Shown piece by piece: positions 27,701 through 35,087 of a DNA stretch of 64,000 bases. The position numbers and the translations under genes are program-made. Within the stretch, counting starts at the first letter, position 1. Each line of letters starts with the position of its first letter. Origin of the DNA: Gemmataceae bacterium (GTDB lineage Bacteria > Planctomycetota > Planctomycetia > Gemmatales > Gemmataceae); contig LR594584.1 in NCBI GenBank assembly GCA_901538445.1, forward strand, positions 3,652,055-3,716,054, in the 5' to 3' direction. Below the pieces are notes generated by a model. It searched no databases. It was not told where the DNA came from and saw only the letters and a list, made by a program, of their open reading frames with translations.

Positions 27701-28063
27701 GAGGGGGTGGAGCGGCTCGACCCGTCGATGACCCGGAACGTGGCCCGCACGGCAGCCGACGAGTGGCGGGCGAAGGCCGGGAACGCCGCGAGCGACTGGG
27801 CCGACACCGGGGCGCGGCCGTACATCCCCGCGAAGAAGCCAACGACCGACCTCAAGCCGACGATCCCCGACGGGGCCGACACGGGCCTCGCGGTGGGCGT
27901 GCTGGTGCAGCACGAGGAACTCGGGCTGGGCCAGGTGACGGACGTGAGCGGGTACGGGGCGCTGCGGCGGGTGAAGATCCGGTTCCCCAGCGCCGGGGAA
28001 AAGACGTTCGTCGCGGACAAGGTGAAGCTGAAGGTCGTGGGCCGCAAGAAGACCGGCGGCTGA
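24704..28063 (+). CDS. pcrA: UvrD/PcrA-type 3'-5' DNA helicase containing an intein
   Basis: 1119 residues as translated, about 756 after intein removal, a normal PcrA length. Superfamily 1 motifs in order are I (AGAGSGKTR), Ia (AITFTNKAAGEM), II (LIDEYQDTNSAQ), III split by the intein (VVGDPDQ, then SIYKWRGSD), IV (LNKNYRSTKTIL), V (VMTLHASKGLEFP) and VI (RRLCFVGMTRAMKELYL). A C-terminal Tudor-like segment (GVLVQHEELGLGQVT) as in PcrA binds RNA polymerase. It unwinds DNA in repair and clears stalled polymerase or RecA. The start ATG at 24704 follows GGAAGGA at 24690-24696. Without splicing, motif III is destroyed and the enzyme cannot work. Confidence 0.95.
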   Translation: MHQPLARDLLADLTDDQRAAVMHGEGPLLILAGAGSGKTRVITRRVAYLLSQGIRPSNILAITFTNKAAGEMRSRVEQLVPGNRVLVSTFHALGARLLRQYGERLGFDRNFTIYDMDDRNKVVKAALEATGIDNVKFSPERIGGAISKAKNALVTPPEFEKTATDFFAQTVAKVYRGYEKRLRAANAMDFDDLLYLPAMALKHNEELRAELDARFRYVLIDEYQDTNSAQYQVAKRLAIDHPNLCVVGDPDQCLLPGTLVDTPSGPKPIEQIRDGDEVLSGIGWGKVAPMPVDKVMLNPHRGKIIRIQVEGGVTLRATPNHICFGRLRPDPDRHHVYLMWKRGMGYRLGTTRGVRTSKSGPLMSGLQVRTNQEVADAMWVVRTCGTSSEARYFEQLYSVKYGIPTMVFFVRGRGMGISQDLIDQLFREVDTEAGATRLMADLLLDRRYPHHRPGAVTRGEIARRFIQFTVFGDPRPKQEAQRRWHEHRVQLITSGVELREKARSAALPVRNGNKGTWRIETSRKGYDDALALADSINQVDEFETVSRARLTEGKAFPFMPASHLQPGMVVPVRIEGRIEERVVESVTWEEYDGLVYDLSVPNTRNFIANGLVVHNSIYKWRGSDIKNILDFERDFPAARVITLNKNYRSTKTILHAASTVIDHNKQRKKKSLVTDNPQGEPVRVVTYDNGLDEAEGVVVRIKEAVTAGRFKFRDHAIFLRINALTRTLESAFVKHGVPFQIVKGLAFFDRKENKDVLAYLRLLANPADTVSFLRVVNEPPRGIGKVSLDKLQSVAADREMTLMDAAAQVAKLTDIKGKAATGLRDFHKLITELRARLDLPPQDLVRLVLEKSGYSASLRESGEEEDAERLANIEDVVTAAKQFHDQNPESTIVDFLEQITLASDTDGWDEQADHVSVMTLHASKGLEFPVVYVMAVEEGLLPHERSMGREDEIEEERRLCFVGMTRAMKELYLTHARLREFRGQMNYAIESSFLRELPREGVERLDPSMTRNVARTAADEWRAKAGNAASDWADTGARPYIPAKKPTTDLKPTIPDGADTGLAVGVLVQHEELGLGQVTDVSGYGALRRVKIRFPSAGEKTFVADKVKLKVVGRKKTGG
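25460..26548 (+). mobile_element. Intein in the helicase motif III (363 aa)
   Basis: An in-frame insertion splits VVGDPDQ from SIYKWRGSD. Residue 1 is Cys (CLLPGTLVDTPSG). Block B shows RATPNHICF with the TxxH-type motif. Block F reads VYDLSVPNTRNFIANG, and it ends HN before a Ser +1 residue: all the chemistry for protein splicing. The ends lie at helicase residues 253-615. The central 220 residues lack a recognisable LAGLIDADG dodecapeptide; they contain RYFEQLYSVKYGIPTMVF and PHHRP, which may be a diverged or different endonuclease or a linker. Codons look a little less GC-rich than the flanks. Excision should restore an intact helicase. Confidence 0.93.
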
Positions 28064-28066
28064 CGC

Positions 28067-29074
28067 TCAGTCGAGCGGGAGCGTCTCGCCGCCGGCCCGT
28101 GTGCCGGCCGCGCGCCAATTGTCCATCGGGATGTTGTCCGACACGAACCGCACCGAGCCGTCCGCGAGGACCACGTTCACCCCGCCCGTGTGCGCGCTCC
28201 GCGATGCGAGGTGGATGTTGATACTGGGCTGCGTCATACAGTCTTTGCCACTGTAATTCGGTGGGAGGGTGTGGGTGTAGAAGACGTAATTCAGTTGGCT
28301 CCCGTAGTAAGCCAGCCCCGTAGTTCTGTCGGGGGCCAGCGACGAGGAACTGCACGCCGAGGCCACCGCGGTGTCCATGCTTGGAACCGCAGTATTCTTC
28401 TGCGTGTCGGCAACGCCCGTCGGCCACGCCGACGCGGGAGAGGTTGACATAGTCCGTTGGACCTCGAACACATCGGGTGCGGCATTCGTGCCCCGGCGCA
28501 CTTCCGCAAACATTACGGTGTTGCTGGTGCCGTCAGAGATGCCAGTCAGAGCGACTTTACTCCCAGATGCGAACACACCGCGCTTGTTGGCGGGTTTCGA
28601 TTCCGAGGAGTTAGCGTGCGTCCCGAGGTTCGCCTGGTAGTTGGTTCGGCCCGAGGGGCCACCCGTCGGACCTGAAACCACACCGGCCGACGGGTCCGAG
28701 GGGCACAGGAAGCCGGCGACATCGCCGGACGAGCGGGCCGCGTCGTTGTCCGCGTGCGTCAGCAGCTGCGACTGCACGAACAGGGCGAAGCGGTCGGCCT
28801 GTTCCAGGTGGGGGAGCAATAGCGCGAGCGCCGAGAGCTGGCACTGGACCGGGGGGCTGATCTCCTGCCTCCCGGGGGGCAACGCCATCGCGACGTTGTG
28901 GTAGTTGTGGGCCGCGATGCCGATCTGCTTAAGGTTGTTCTGGCACTTGGCACGGGCCGCGGCCTCACGGACCTTCTGAACGGCCGGCAGGAGGAGGCCG
29001 ATGAGAACCGCGATGATCGCGATCACCACAAGCAATTCAATGAGGGTAAACGCACGGACTGTTGGGCGAGTCAT
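28067..29074 (-). CDS. DUF1559 family protein with prepilin-type N-terminus
   Basis: 335 residues. It begins with a type IV prepilin/pseudopilin leader (RAFTLIELLVVIAIIAVLIG, cleavage expected before the Phe) followed by LLLPAVQKVREAAARAKCQNN and the DUF1559 body with its conserved AHNYHNV region. It ends with the HTGGVNVVLADGSVRFVSD motif seen in nearly all planctomycete members. It is presumably exported and assembled or anchored by a type II/IV-pilus-like machine; the precise function of these very numerous proteins is unknown. It is the last gene of the minus-strand group starting with the sigma gene at 32803, but a hairpin at 29176 suggests its own transcript. Confidence 0.95.
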   Translation of the reverse strand: MTRPTVRAFTLIELLVVIAIIAVLIGLLLPAVQKVREAAARAKCQNNLKQIGIAAHNYHNVAMALPPGRQEISPPVQCQLSALALLLPHLEQADRFALFVQSQLLTHADNDAARSSGDVAGFLCPSDPSAGVVSGPTGGPSGRTNYQANLGTHANSSESKPANKRGVFASGSKVALTGISDGTSNTVMFAEVRRGTNAAPDVFEVQRTMSTSPASAWPTGVADTQKNTAVPSMDTAVASACSSSSLAPDRTTGLAYYGSQLNYVFYTHTLPPNYSGKDCMTQPSINIHLASRSAHTGGVNVVLADGSVRFVSDNIPMDNWRAAGTRAGGETLPLD

Positions 29075-29175
29075 GAGGTTCCCAGCCGCGGGTGGGCGGA
29101 AGAGCCGGCCGAACGCCGCACCGAGCGAGTGCGGTCGCGAGAAGATCGCGGTGAGGAGAGGGCCCGCGACCCACC

Positions 29176-29204
29176 CCGGCTCCCGTTCGCGGAACGGGAG
29201 CCGG
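29176..29204 (-). terminator. Strong hairpin between the hypothetical gene and the DUF1559 gene
   Basis: Perfect 13-bp stem (CCGGCTCCCGTTC 29176-29188 with its complement 29192-29204) and a 3-base GCG loop. No T run follows on the minus strand. It lies 86 bases past the upstream stop and 100 bases before the DUF1559 start, so it may end transcription or protect the RNA. Confidence 0.5.
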
Positions 29205-29289
29205 ATTCAAATATGAGAATAACAGGCGGCCACCGGACCAGCAACGTCTGGGGGAGGAATCACAACGCGTGCCGTACCTCGGGCCGCCG

Positions 29290-29928
29290 TCAGGGAACCG
29301 CGACGGAGTACGTCCGCGGACCGGTCGCGTTGGTGACCACCAGCGGCTTGGCGGTCTCCGTCGTCAGGTTCACGAACTCGCCCCACCAGAACTGGTCGCC
29401 CAGCCAGGTCTCGAGATTGACGGGATACACGGACGTGTTCCAGGTGAGCGCCGTGATGTTCGAGTCGGTGAAGCCGCAGCAGATGAAGCTCGACGTCTCC
29501 GAGGGGTCGAGCGTGTACGGGTCGGTCGGCGGCCAGTCGTACTCCGGAATCAACGGGCGGCCGCGGGGAATGAGGCAGACGCTGCCCACGGTTGCCGGCG
29601 CGGCGAGGGGGCGGCCCGCGGCGTCCTTCGCGACCGCGTTGATGCGGACCTCCCGGCGGGCGGTGATCTCGCCGTCGAGGTTGAAGACCACGCCCCACCG
29701 GACCCTTAGATCCGGTCGGTTCTGGCGGAACCGCGAGGTCGAGGTGCTCTTCAGGACCGGCGATCGGGGGTCGGTCCCGCTCAGCACGTCCACAGAGACC
29801 GACGCGACCGGTACACCGCCAATCGTCGGGGAGTGATACCCGACCACAACGAAGGTCGATTTCAGGTGCGATTGACAGACGCCGCTATCGAGTGGGAACA
29901 GGATCGAAATGCCGTCGGGGAGACTCAC
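29290..29928 (-). CDS. Hypothetical protein (212 aa)
   Basis: No family recognised and no signal peptide. The sequence is beta-rich and hydrophilic, with two cysteines together (FICCGFTD) and an aromatic-rich segment (NTSVYPVNLETWLGDQFWWG). The middle part (FRQNRPDLRVRWGVVFNLDG and later INAVAKDAAGRPL) resembles an immunoglobulin-like or carbohydrate-binding sandwich, but this is an impression only. It starts 29 bases after the kinase stop and ends before a hairpin, so it is very probably cotranscribed with the kinase and might be a substrate or partner. Confidence 0.6.
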   Translation of the reverse strand: MSLPDGISILFPLDSGVCQSHLKSTFVVVGYHSPTIGGVPVASVSVDVLSGTDPRSPVLKSTSTSRFRQNRPDLRVRWGVVFNLDGEITARREVRINAVAKDAAGRPLAAPATVGSVCLIPRGRPLIPEYDWPPTDPYTLDPSETSSFICCGFTDSNITALTWNTSVYPVNLETWLGDQFWWGEFVNLTTETAKPLVVTNATGPRTYSVAVP

Positions 29929-29957
29929 AGGCGAACTCCTGGATTACACACAAGGCA

Positions 29958-32159
29958 TCACCGGTCCGCGGGGAGCGGGGTGACCGTTACCCGGCGGACC
30001 GACGCGGCCGCGCTGGGGTAGAGTAGGAGCCCGAGTCCGCCCCGTGGGGTGAACTCCGGGCGCAGGTTCTGGATCGCGAAGTCGTTCGGGAGGAACCCGC
30101 GGAGCGATCCGGCCCCGGCGTGGAGGGCCGCGGGATTCAACTCCTTGGGGCCGAGCACCATTCGGTGGCCGACGACGACCGCTTCGACGCTGTGCGGGGT
30201 GACGGTTATTTCGAGGTCGTGCCAGACCCCGTTCCGGGGGCCGAGGGCCATCGTCCTCCCCGCCCTCGACGCGCTCAACTCCGCGTCCACGTTCGGGGGC
30301 GGGAGTCCGACGTCGGTGTGAACCCGGGTCACCAGGGACACCGCGTGCGTCGTGCTTTCGGGAATCAGGGGCTTCAATCGGGTTCCCGAAACCAGACTCG
30401 CAAGGTTGAAGCCGAGTACCGTCGATTCCGGTGGGACGCGCCCATCCAGTTCGGAGGGGCGGGGGACCAGAACCAGCGGCGAGGCCGCGACCGCGTTGAA
30501 CCGGATGTGGTGGAACACGTGCAACTCGCACGGCTGTCTCGGGTACGTCCGGTGCCCGACGTACAACCCGATCGAGCCCCCGTAGCCCCCGAGGTCGTGG
30601 CGGATCTGGGCGTTCACCTTGTACCGGGTCACGCGGGCCTCGGGGAGCAGTTCCAGGAGGCCGAGTGTGTGGCGGTCCGTGATCTCGGCCGCGAACACGC
30701 CGTCCGGCTCGATCCCCATGCGGTTCGCGGCCGCCCCCGTGCGCCACTTGAACCACTTCGGGTAGCCCGTGTCGCCCACGAGCGTCACCCGCTTCCCCGC
30801 GTCGAGGTCGCGCTCAAGCTCGCGTCGCACCTCGGCCGACGCGCCGTCGGGGGCCGCCGACACCACCGGTTCTTTGCGGGCCAGCGCCACGACGCCGGCC
30901 GCGAGCACCGCGACGACCGCGAGCACACCGGACCCGACGAGAGCGTGGCGCTGAACGGTGCGAACCATCCGCTTGGCACGGCCGGGCCGCTTGCCGTGGA
31001 GCGCTTGCCCGTCGAGCCACCGGTCGAGATCTTCACCCAAATCGTTCGCTGAAGCGTACCGGTCGTTTTGTGAATGTTCAAGGCACTTGAGGCAAATTGT
31101 TTCGAGGTCGGCAGGAACGTCCGTGCGGCACTGCGACGGGGGGGTGATCGCGCCCCGCTGCACCAGCCGGAGGAGCTGGATCTTGTCGTCGGCGACGAAC
31201 GGCGGGGTGCCGGTGAGCGTCTGGTAGAGGATCACCCCGAGCGAGTACACGTCGGACCGCTCGTTCACCTCGCGGGCCCGCCCGGCGGCCTGCTCCGGGG
31301 CCATGTACGCGGGGGTGCCCATCACCGCGTCCGAGATGGTGAGCTGGCCGGCGTCGCCGACGATGCGGGCGAGGCCGAAGTCGGCGACCTTCGGGGTGCC
31401 GTCGCGGGCGATCAGCACGTTCGACGGCTTCAGGTCGCGGTGGATGATCCCGTTCTCGTGCGCGTACCCGACGGCCCGTGCGAGGGCGCGCACCAGCCTC
31501 GCGGCGTCGGCGCAGTCGAACGGGCCGCGGGCGAGGCGGGCGTCGAGCGACTCGCCCTCGACCAGCTCCATCGCGAGGTACTGCTGCCCGGCGGCCTCGC
31601 CGCTGTCGTAGACGCGGACCACGTTCGGGTGGTCGAGCCGGGCGATGGCGGCGGCCTCGACGCGGAACCGGGCCAGCGTGTCGGTCCGGGCCGACGCGCC
31701 GAGGTGGAGGGTCTTCAGCGCGACCGGCCGCTTGAGGCCCTGGTGGACGGCCCGGAACACGACGCCCATGCCGCCGCGGCCGAGCACCTCTTGCACCGCA
31801 TAGGGGCCGATCCGCGCGGAGGTCTCGAACTCCCACTCCGCGGCGGCCGCGGCGCGTGCCCCGGGCCAGGTGCCGCTCTCGCACACGTCGCGGGCGGCGG
31901 CCTCGAACCGCAGGTAGCCCGGGTCGGTCGTGGGCACCACGGCGGAGCGGTCCCCGCAGAACCGGAGCAGGTTCGCCTCGAGCGAGTCGGCCGCGTCGCT
32001 GCTCAGTTCGCGGAGCGAGGACAGGCACGCGCCGCACGTGTCGAGGTGCGCCGCGAGCCGCTCGGCCTCGGGGTCGCTGAGCCGCCCGGTGTGGAACGCG
32101 AGGAGCTCGTCCCGGTCCGGGCAGGCGTCCGGCGGGCGGGATGGGGAGGGTGCGTGCAT
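29958..32159 (-). CDS. Membrane serine/threonine protein kinase with N-terminal zinc-finger (anti-sigma) motif
   Basis: 733 residues. At the N-terminus CPDRDELLAFHTGRL is followed by HLDTCGAC, the HxxxCxxC zinc site of anti-sigma factors. The kinase domain (about residues 120-390) is complete: GRGGMGVVFRA (P-loop), VALKTL (Lys), HRDLKPSNV (catalytic loop), VADFGLAR and MGTPAYMAPEQ. One transmembrane helix (ALVGSGVLAVVAVLAAGVVAL) follows. An extracytoplasmic region of about 280 residues, beta-rich, resembles a LamG/DUF1080-type sandwich. The gene follows an ECF sigma gene by 25 bases. Together they form the planctomycete arrangement in which a kinase with an anti-sigma zinc domain probably holds or phosphorylates the sigma factor on an envelope signal. 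Confidence 0.9.
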   Translation of the reverse strand: MHAPSPSRPPDACPDRDELLAFHTGRLSDPEAERLAAHLDTCGACLSSLRELSSDAADSLEANLLRFCGDRSAVVPTTDPGYLRFEAAARDVCESGTWPGARAAAAAEWEFETSARIGPYAVQEVLGRGGMGVVFRAVHQGLKRPVALKTLHLGASARTDTLARFRVEAAAIARLDHPNVVRVYDSGEAAGQQYLAMELVEGESLDARLARGPFDCADAARLVRALARAVGYAHENGIIHRDLKPSNVLIARDGTPKVADFGLARIVGDAGQLTISDAVMGTPAYMAPEQAAGRAREVNERSDVYSLGVILYQTLTGTPPFVADDKIQLLRLVQRGAITPPSQCRTDVPADLETICLKCLEHSQNDRYASANDLGEDLDRWLDGQALHGKRPGRAKRMVRTVQRHALVGSGVLAVVAVLAAGVVALARKEPVVSAAPDGASAEVRRELERDLDAGKRVTLVGDTGYPKWFKWRTGAAANRMGIEPDGVFAAEITDRHTLGLLELLPEARVTRYKVNAQIRHDLGGYGGSIGLYVGHRTYPRQPCELHVFHHIRFNAVAASPLVLVPRPSELDGRVPPESTVLGFNLASLVSGTRLKPLIPESTTHAVSLVTRVHTDVGLPPPNVDAELSASRAGRTMALGPRNGVWHDLEITVTPHSVEAVVVGHRMVLGPKELNPAALHAGAGSLRGFLPNDFAIQNLRPEFTPRGGLGLLLYPSAAASVRRVTVTPLPADR

Positions 32160-32184
32160 GCGTGGGTGAAGTGTTGTGCGGGCG

Positions 32185-32803
32185 TCAGCCCGAGCCGGGG
32201 TCGAGCAGTTCGCGGAACTCGTCCCGCAGCCGACGGAGGACGCGGGACTTGATCAGGTACACGGCGTTGATCGAGAGGCCGAGGTCGGCCGCGACGGCGG
32301 ACGGGTCCTGGCGGTCGACCACCACCCGCATGAACACCTCGCGGGTCTCCTCGCGGTGGTCCGCGAGGACGAGTTCGAGCGCCCGGCAGTAGAGGATCCG
32401 CTCCTCCTCGGGTCGGGCGTGTCGTCGGACCCGGGTCGGAATCGACGGCGATCTGGACGAGGTGCTGGTCGTTCCCGCCCCCCGCCCCCGCACCTTCTGC
32501 CGCTCGCGGAGCAGGTCGCGGACCTTGTTTCCGGGTGATGACCCGGAGCCACCCGCGGAAGCTCCCCGAGCCCTGGCGGCGGAACGAGCCGATCGCCGCG
32601 AGCACGGCCCGGAACACGTCCTGCCCGATGTCGGCCGCGTCGGCGGCCTGGAGCCCGCACCGCTGGCACCAGTGGTAGATCAGCGGCGCGTAGAGGTTCG
32701 CGAACGACTCCCACGCCCCCGGCTCGCCCGACCGGACGCGGTCCAACCAGGTCGTCGAGGTGGAATCGTCCGGCCCACCCACGTTAACGGGCTTGTCTGT
32801 CAC
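32185..32803 (-). pseudogene. ECF sigma factor gene, frame broken at several points
   Basis: The N-terminal part (STTWLDRVRSGEPGAWESF, YHWCQRCGLQAADAADIGQ, SFRGWLRVITR) is sigma region 2 and the C-terminal part (RALELVLADHREETREVF, DRQDPSAVAADLGLS then INAVYLIKSRVLRRL) is region 4. They lie in different frames. The frame is lost at 32527-32530 (one extra T on the plus strand would explain it), changes again in the C runs at 32474-32489, and again at about 32405-32440, where PGSDDTPDP is in a third frame. Either the gene has decayed or the assembly has indels in GC runs. If repaired it gives about 206 residues, normal for ECF. Start chosen as GTG at 32803; the ATG at 32860 is also possible. 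Confidence 0.75.
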
Positions 32804-33035
32804 GAGCCGCTCCGCACCGCCCCGCCACTCGACCGCGCCATCCCCCGACCCCGACAACACAAAATAGGTGCGCCCGCGCAGTCGAATTGGCGTTGTTTGA
32901 AAATACTCGCCCGGGCAGTGAATGCGAAGTCAGTTTTTCCGACTCCCGCAATAACTCCAGCAACCGGGGCTGAGTTGCAAACACCCGTGCGGGAGGTAAG
33001 CTGGCGAGAGGCGTGAGTTCCCACGGAGTCCGCGC

Positions 33036-33842
33036 GTGGCCCCGGACCTGCGATTCCAGTGCCGGTACGAGGACCTGCGGCCCGGCGAACCGCGGTTCGG
33101 TCGGGTCGCCGTGCTCCCCTGGGACGCGGAGATCTTCGGCTTCCCCGTCGGCGACTGCCAGCTCGGCGACGCCGCCCCGCTCCTCAGCGCGCGAGCGGAG
33201 TGGCTCGACGCGCTGCGCGAATGGGCCGGCCGGACCGGCGTGCGACTCGTCTCGTTCGGAACGGGCGCGACGGACCGAGCGGCGATGGAGTTGCTGACGC
33301 GGTGCGGGTTCGCCCTAGTCGATACCAGCCTCCACGGCGAGTTGACCGGCCTCCAGGCCCGCACCCTTCCCGAGCCGCGGCTCACGTTCCGCCCGGCGGA
33401 GGCCGCCGACATGGCCGCCGTCGAGCGAATGGCGGCCGCGGGGTTCGAGTTCGGCCGCTACCACACCGACCCACTGTTCCCCCGCGACCTGGCCGATCGG
33501 CGGTACGTTCACTGGGTCCGCAACGCCTTCGCGAACCGCTCCGCCGGGGACCAACTTTCCGTCCTGTGTGACGGGCCGGAGGTGCGGGGCTTCTTCCACT
33601 TCGTGACCCGCGGAGTGCGGGGCGAGGTGCGGTTGCTGGCCGCGAGCCCGCCCGGCAAAGGGTACGGGCGCGACCTGTTCGCGAACGTCCTCCGGGTCTG
33701 GCAGCGGAGCGGCGTCGATGCGGTCACGTCCAAGCTGTCCGGGGCGAACCCCGCGTCGGTGAACGCGCACGCCTCGATGGGGTTCCGGTTCACCCGTGCG
33801 TCGCTCACGTACCACTGGCACCCGGCGGGCGCGCTGGTGTGA
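33036..33842 (+). CDS. GNAT acyltransferase, WecD/RffC-like (dTDP-4-amino-sugar acylation)
   Basis: 268 residues from a GTG start preceded by GGAG at 33023. The N-terminal half has LPWDAEIFGFPVGDCQL, the pattern of WecD-type N-acyltransferases (WDxxFFGF). The C-terminal half is a GNAT domain with ERMAAAGFEFGRYHTDPLF and the acetyl-CoA pyrophosphate loop ASPPGKGYGRDL, then NPASVNAHASMGFRFTR. WecD acetylates the 4-amino group of dTDP-4-amino-4,6-dideoxygalactose, the product of a WecE-type aminotransferase. A WecE-like gene lies two genes downstream on the same strand, so the assignment is supported by context. The true acyl donor and sugar are unproven. Confidence 0.75.
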   Translation: MAPDLRFQCRYEDLRPGEPRFGRVAVLPWDAEIFGFPVGDCQLGDAAPLLSARAEWLDALREWAGRTGVRLVSFGTGATDRAAMELLTRCGFALVDTSLHGELTGLQARTLPEPRLTFRPAEAADMAAVERMAAAGFEFGRYHTDPLFPRDLADRRYVHWVRNAFANRSAGDQLSVLCDGPEVRGFFHFVTRGVRGEVRLLAASPPGKGYGRDLFANVLRVWQRSGVDAVTSKLSGANPASVNAHASMGFRFTRASLTYHWHPAGALV

Positions 33843-33872
33843 CCGCCCGCACCGGGCGGGTCGTAATCCGTT

Positions 33873-33943
33873 CTGTAGCCGGCCTCTGCGAGGCCGGTGC
33901 CTTGGGACTCGCCCCGGCCCGGCCTCACAGAGGCCGGCTACAG
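33873..33943. repeat. 25-bp imperfect inverted repeat
   Basis: CTGTAGCCGGCCTCTGCGAGG plus CCGG (33873-33897) is the reverse complement of 33919-33943 with one mismatch; each arm is itself nearly palindromic (CCGGCCTCTGCGAGGCCGG). A 21-base spacer lies between. It sits in the 239-base gap between the acyltransferase and glycosyltransferase genes, and could be a mobile palindromic repeat or a transcription terminator. Confidence 0.8.
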
Positions 33944-34081
33944 GAATCTGGCCGCCGCTCCGGTGTGACCGGTCGGCCGCCGGGCCGCGCGGCACCTTGA
34001 CCGGTGCGGAGTTCCGAAGTAAGGAACACCCGGAGCCGAACCGGTCGCCCGCGGCGAGCGGCGCGCCCACCCGAGACCAAC

Positions 34082-35059
34082 GTGACAGACCACCCGGATC
34101 CGAGCCCGACGCCAGAGGCACCCGACCTGCCACAGGGCGTGTCGGTCGTCGTGCCGGTGTACAACAGCGAGGAGTCGCTGACGCCGCTGGTCGAGCAGCT
34201 CGCGGAGCTGTTCCGGGGCCGCGGGCAGGCGTTCGAGGTCCTCCTCGTCAACGACGGGAGCCGCGACCGGAGCTGGGCCGTGGTGTCGGACCTCGCGACC
34301 AAGCACCCGTTCGTGCGCGGGTTCGACCTGATGCGGAACTTCGGCCAGCACAACGCCCTGCTCTGCGGCGTCCGGGCCGCCCGCTACGCCGTCGTCGTCA
34401 CGATGGACGACGACCTCCAGCACCCGCCCGCCGAGGTCCCGAAGCTCCTCGCGAAGCTGGACGAGGGGTGCGACGTCGTCTACGGCGCGCCCCGGGAGCT
34501 CCCGCACGGGCTGCTGCGGAACCTCGCCTCGAAGATCACCAAGATCGCGCTCCAGACCGCGATGGGGGCCGAGACGGCGCGCCGCGTCAGCGCGTTCCGG
34601 GCGTTCCGGACCCGCACCCGGGAGGCGTTCGCGCACTTCAGCGGGTCGTTCGTCTCGCTCGACGTCCTCCTCACCTGGGGCACGGTGCGGTTCGCGCACG
34701 AGTTCGTGCGGCACGAGCCGCGGCGACTCGGTCAGTCGAACTACACGACGCGGAAGCTCGTCACGCACGCCTTCAACATGATCACCGGGTTCAGCACGCT
34801 CCCGCTCCAGGCCGCGAGCGTGCTCGGGTTCGGGCTGACGGTGTTCGGCCTCGCGCTGCTGGCCTACGTCGTCGTCATGTACTTCGCCGTCCACGAGGCC
34901 CCGGCCGGGTTCCCGTTCCTCGCGTCGGTGATCTCGCTCTTTTCCGGCGCGCAACTGTTCTCGCTCGGGATGATCGGCGAGTACCTGGGCCGGGTCCACT
35001 TCCGCCTGCTCGACAAGCCGACCTACGTGGTGCGGCAGACCGAGGGCGGCAAGGGGTGA
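34082..35059 (+). CDS. GT2 glycosyltransferase, ArnC/DPM1-like (polyprenyl-phosphate sugar transferase)
   Basis: 325 residues from the GTG at 34082 (MTDHPDPSPTPEAP). The GT-A domain has VSVVVPVYNSEESLTPLVEQ, VNDGSRDRSW, RNFGQHNALLCGVRAAR and the DXD-containing VTMDDDLQHPPAEVPKLL. Then come two hydrophobic helices (LGFGLTVFGLALLAYVVVMY and FLASVISLFSGAQLFSLGMIG) as in ArnC and GtrB. These enzymes move a sugar from a nucleotide donor to undecaprenyl phosphate on the inner membrane. The neighbouring aminotransferase and acyltransferase suggest an acylated amino sugar as substrate. The gene precedes the aminotransferase gene by 28 bases. Confidence 0.85.
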   Translation: MTDHPDPSPTPEAPDLPQGVSVVVPVYNSEESLTPLVEQLAELFRGRGQAFEVLLVNDGSRDRSWAVVSDLATKHPFVRGFDLMRNFGQHNALLCGVRAARYAVVVTMDDDLQHPPAEVPKLLAKLDEGCDVVYGAPRELPHGLLRNLASKITKIALQTAMGAETARRVSAFRAFRTRTREAFAHFSGSFVSLDVLLTWGTVRFAHEFVRHEPRRLGQSNYTTRKLVTHAFNMITGFSTLPLQAASVLGFGLTVFGLALLAYVVVMYFAVHEAPAGFPFLASVISLFSGAQLFSLGMIGEYLGRVHFRLLDKPTYVVRQTEGGKG

Positions 35060-35087
35060 CGCGCTCTCCCCCACGAGGGTCTCCGCC

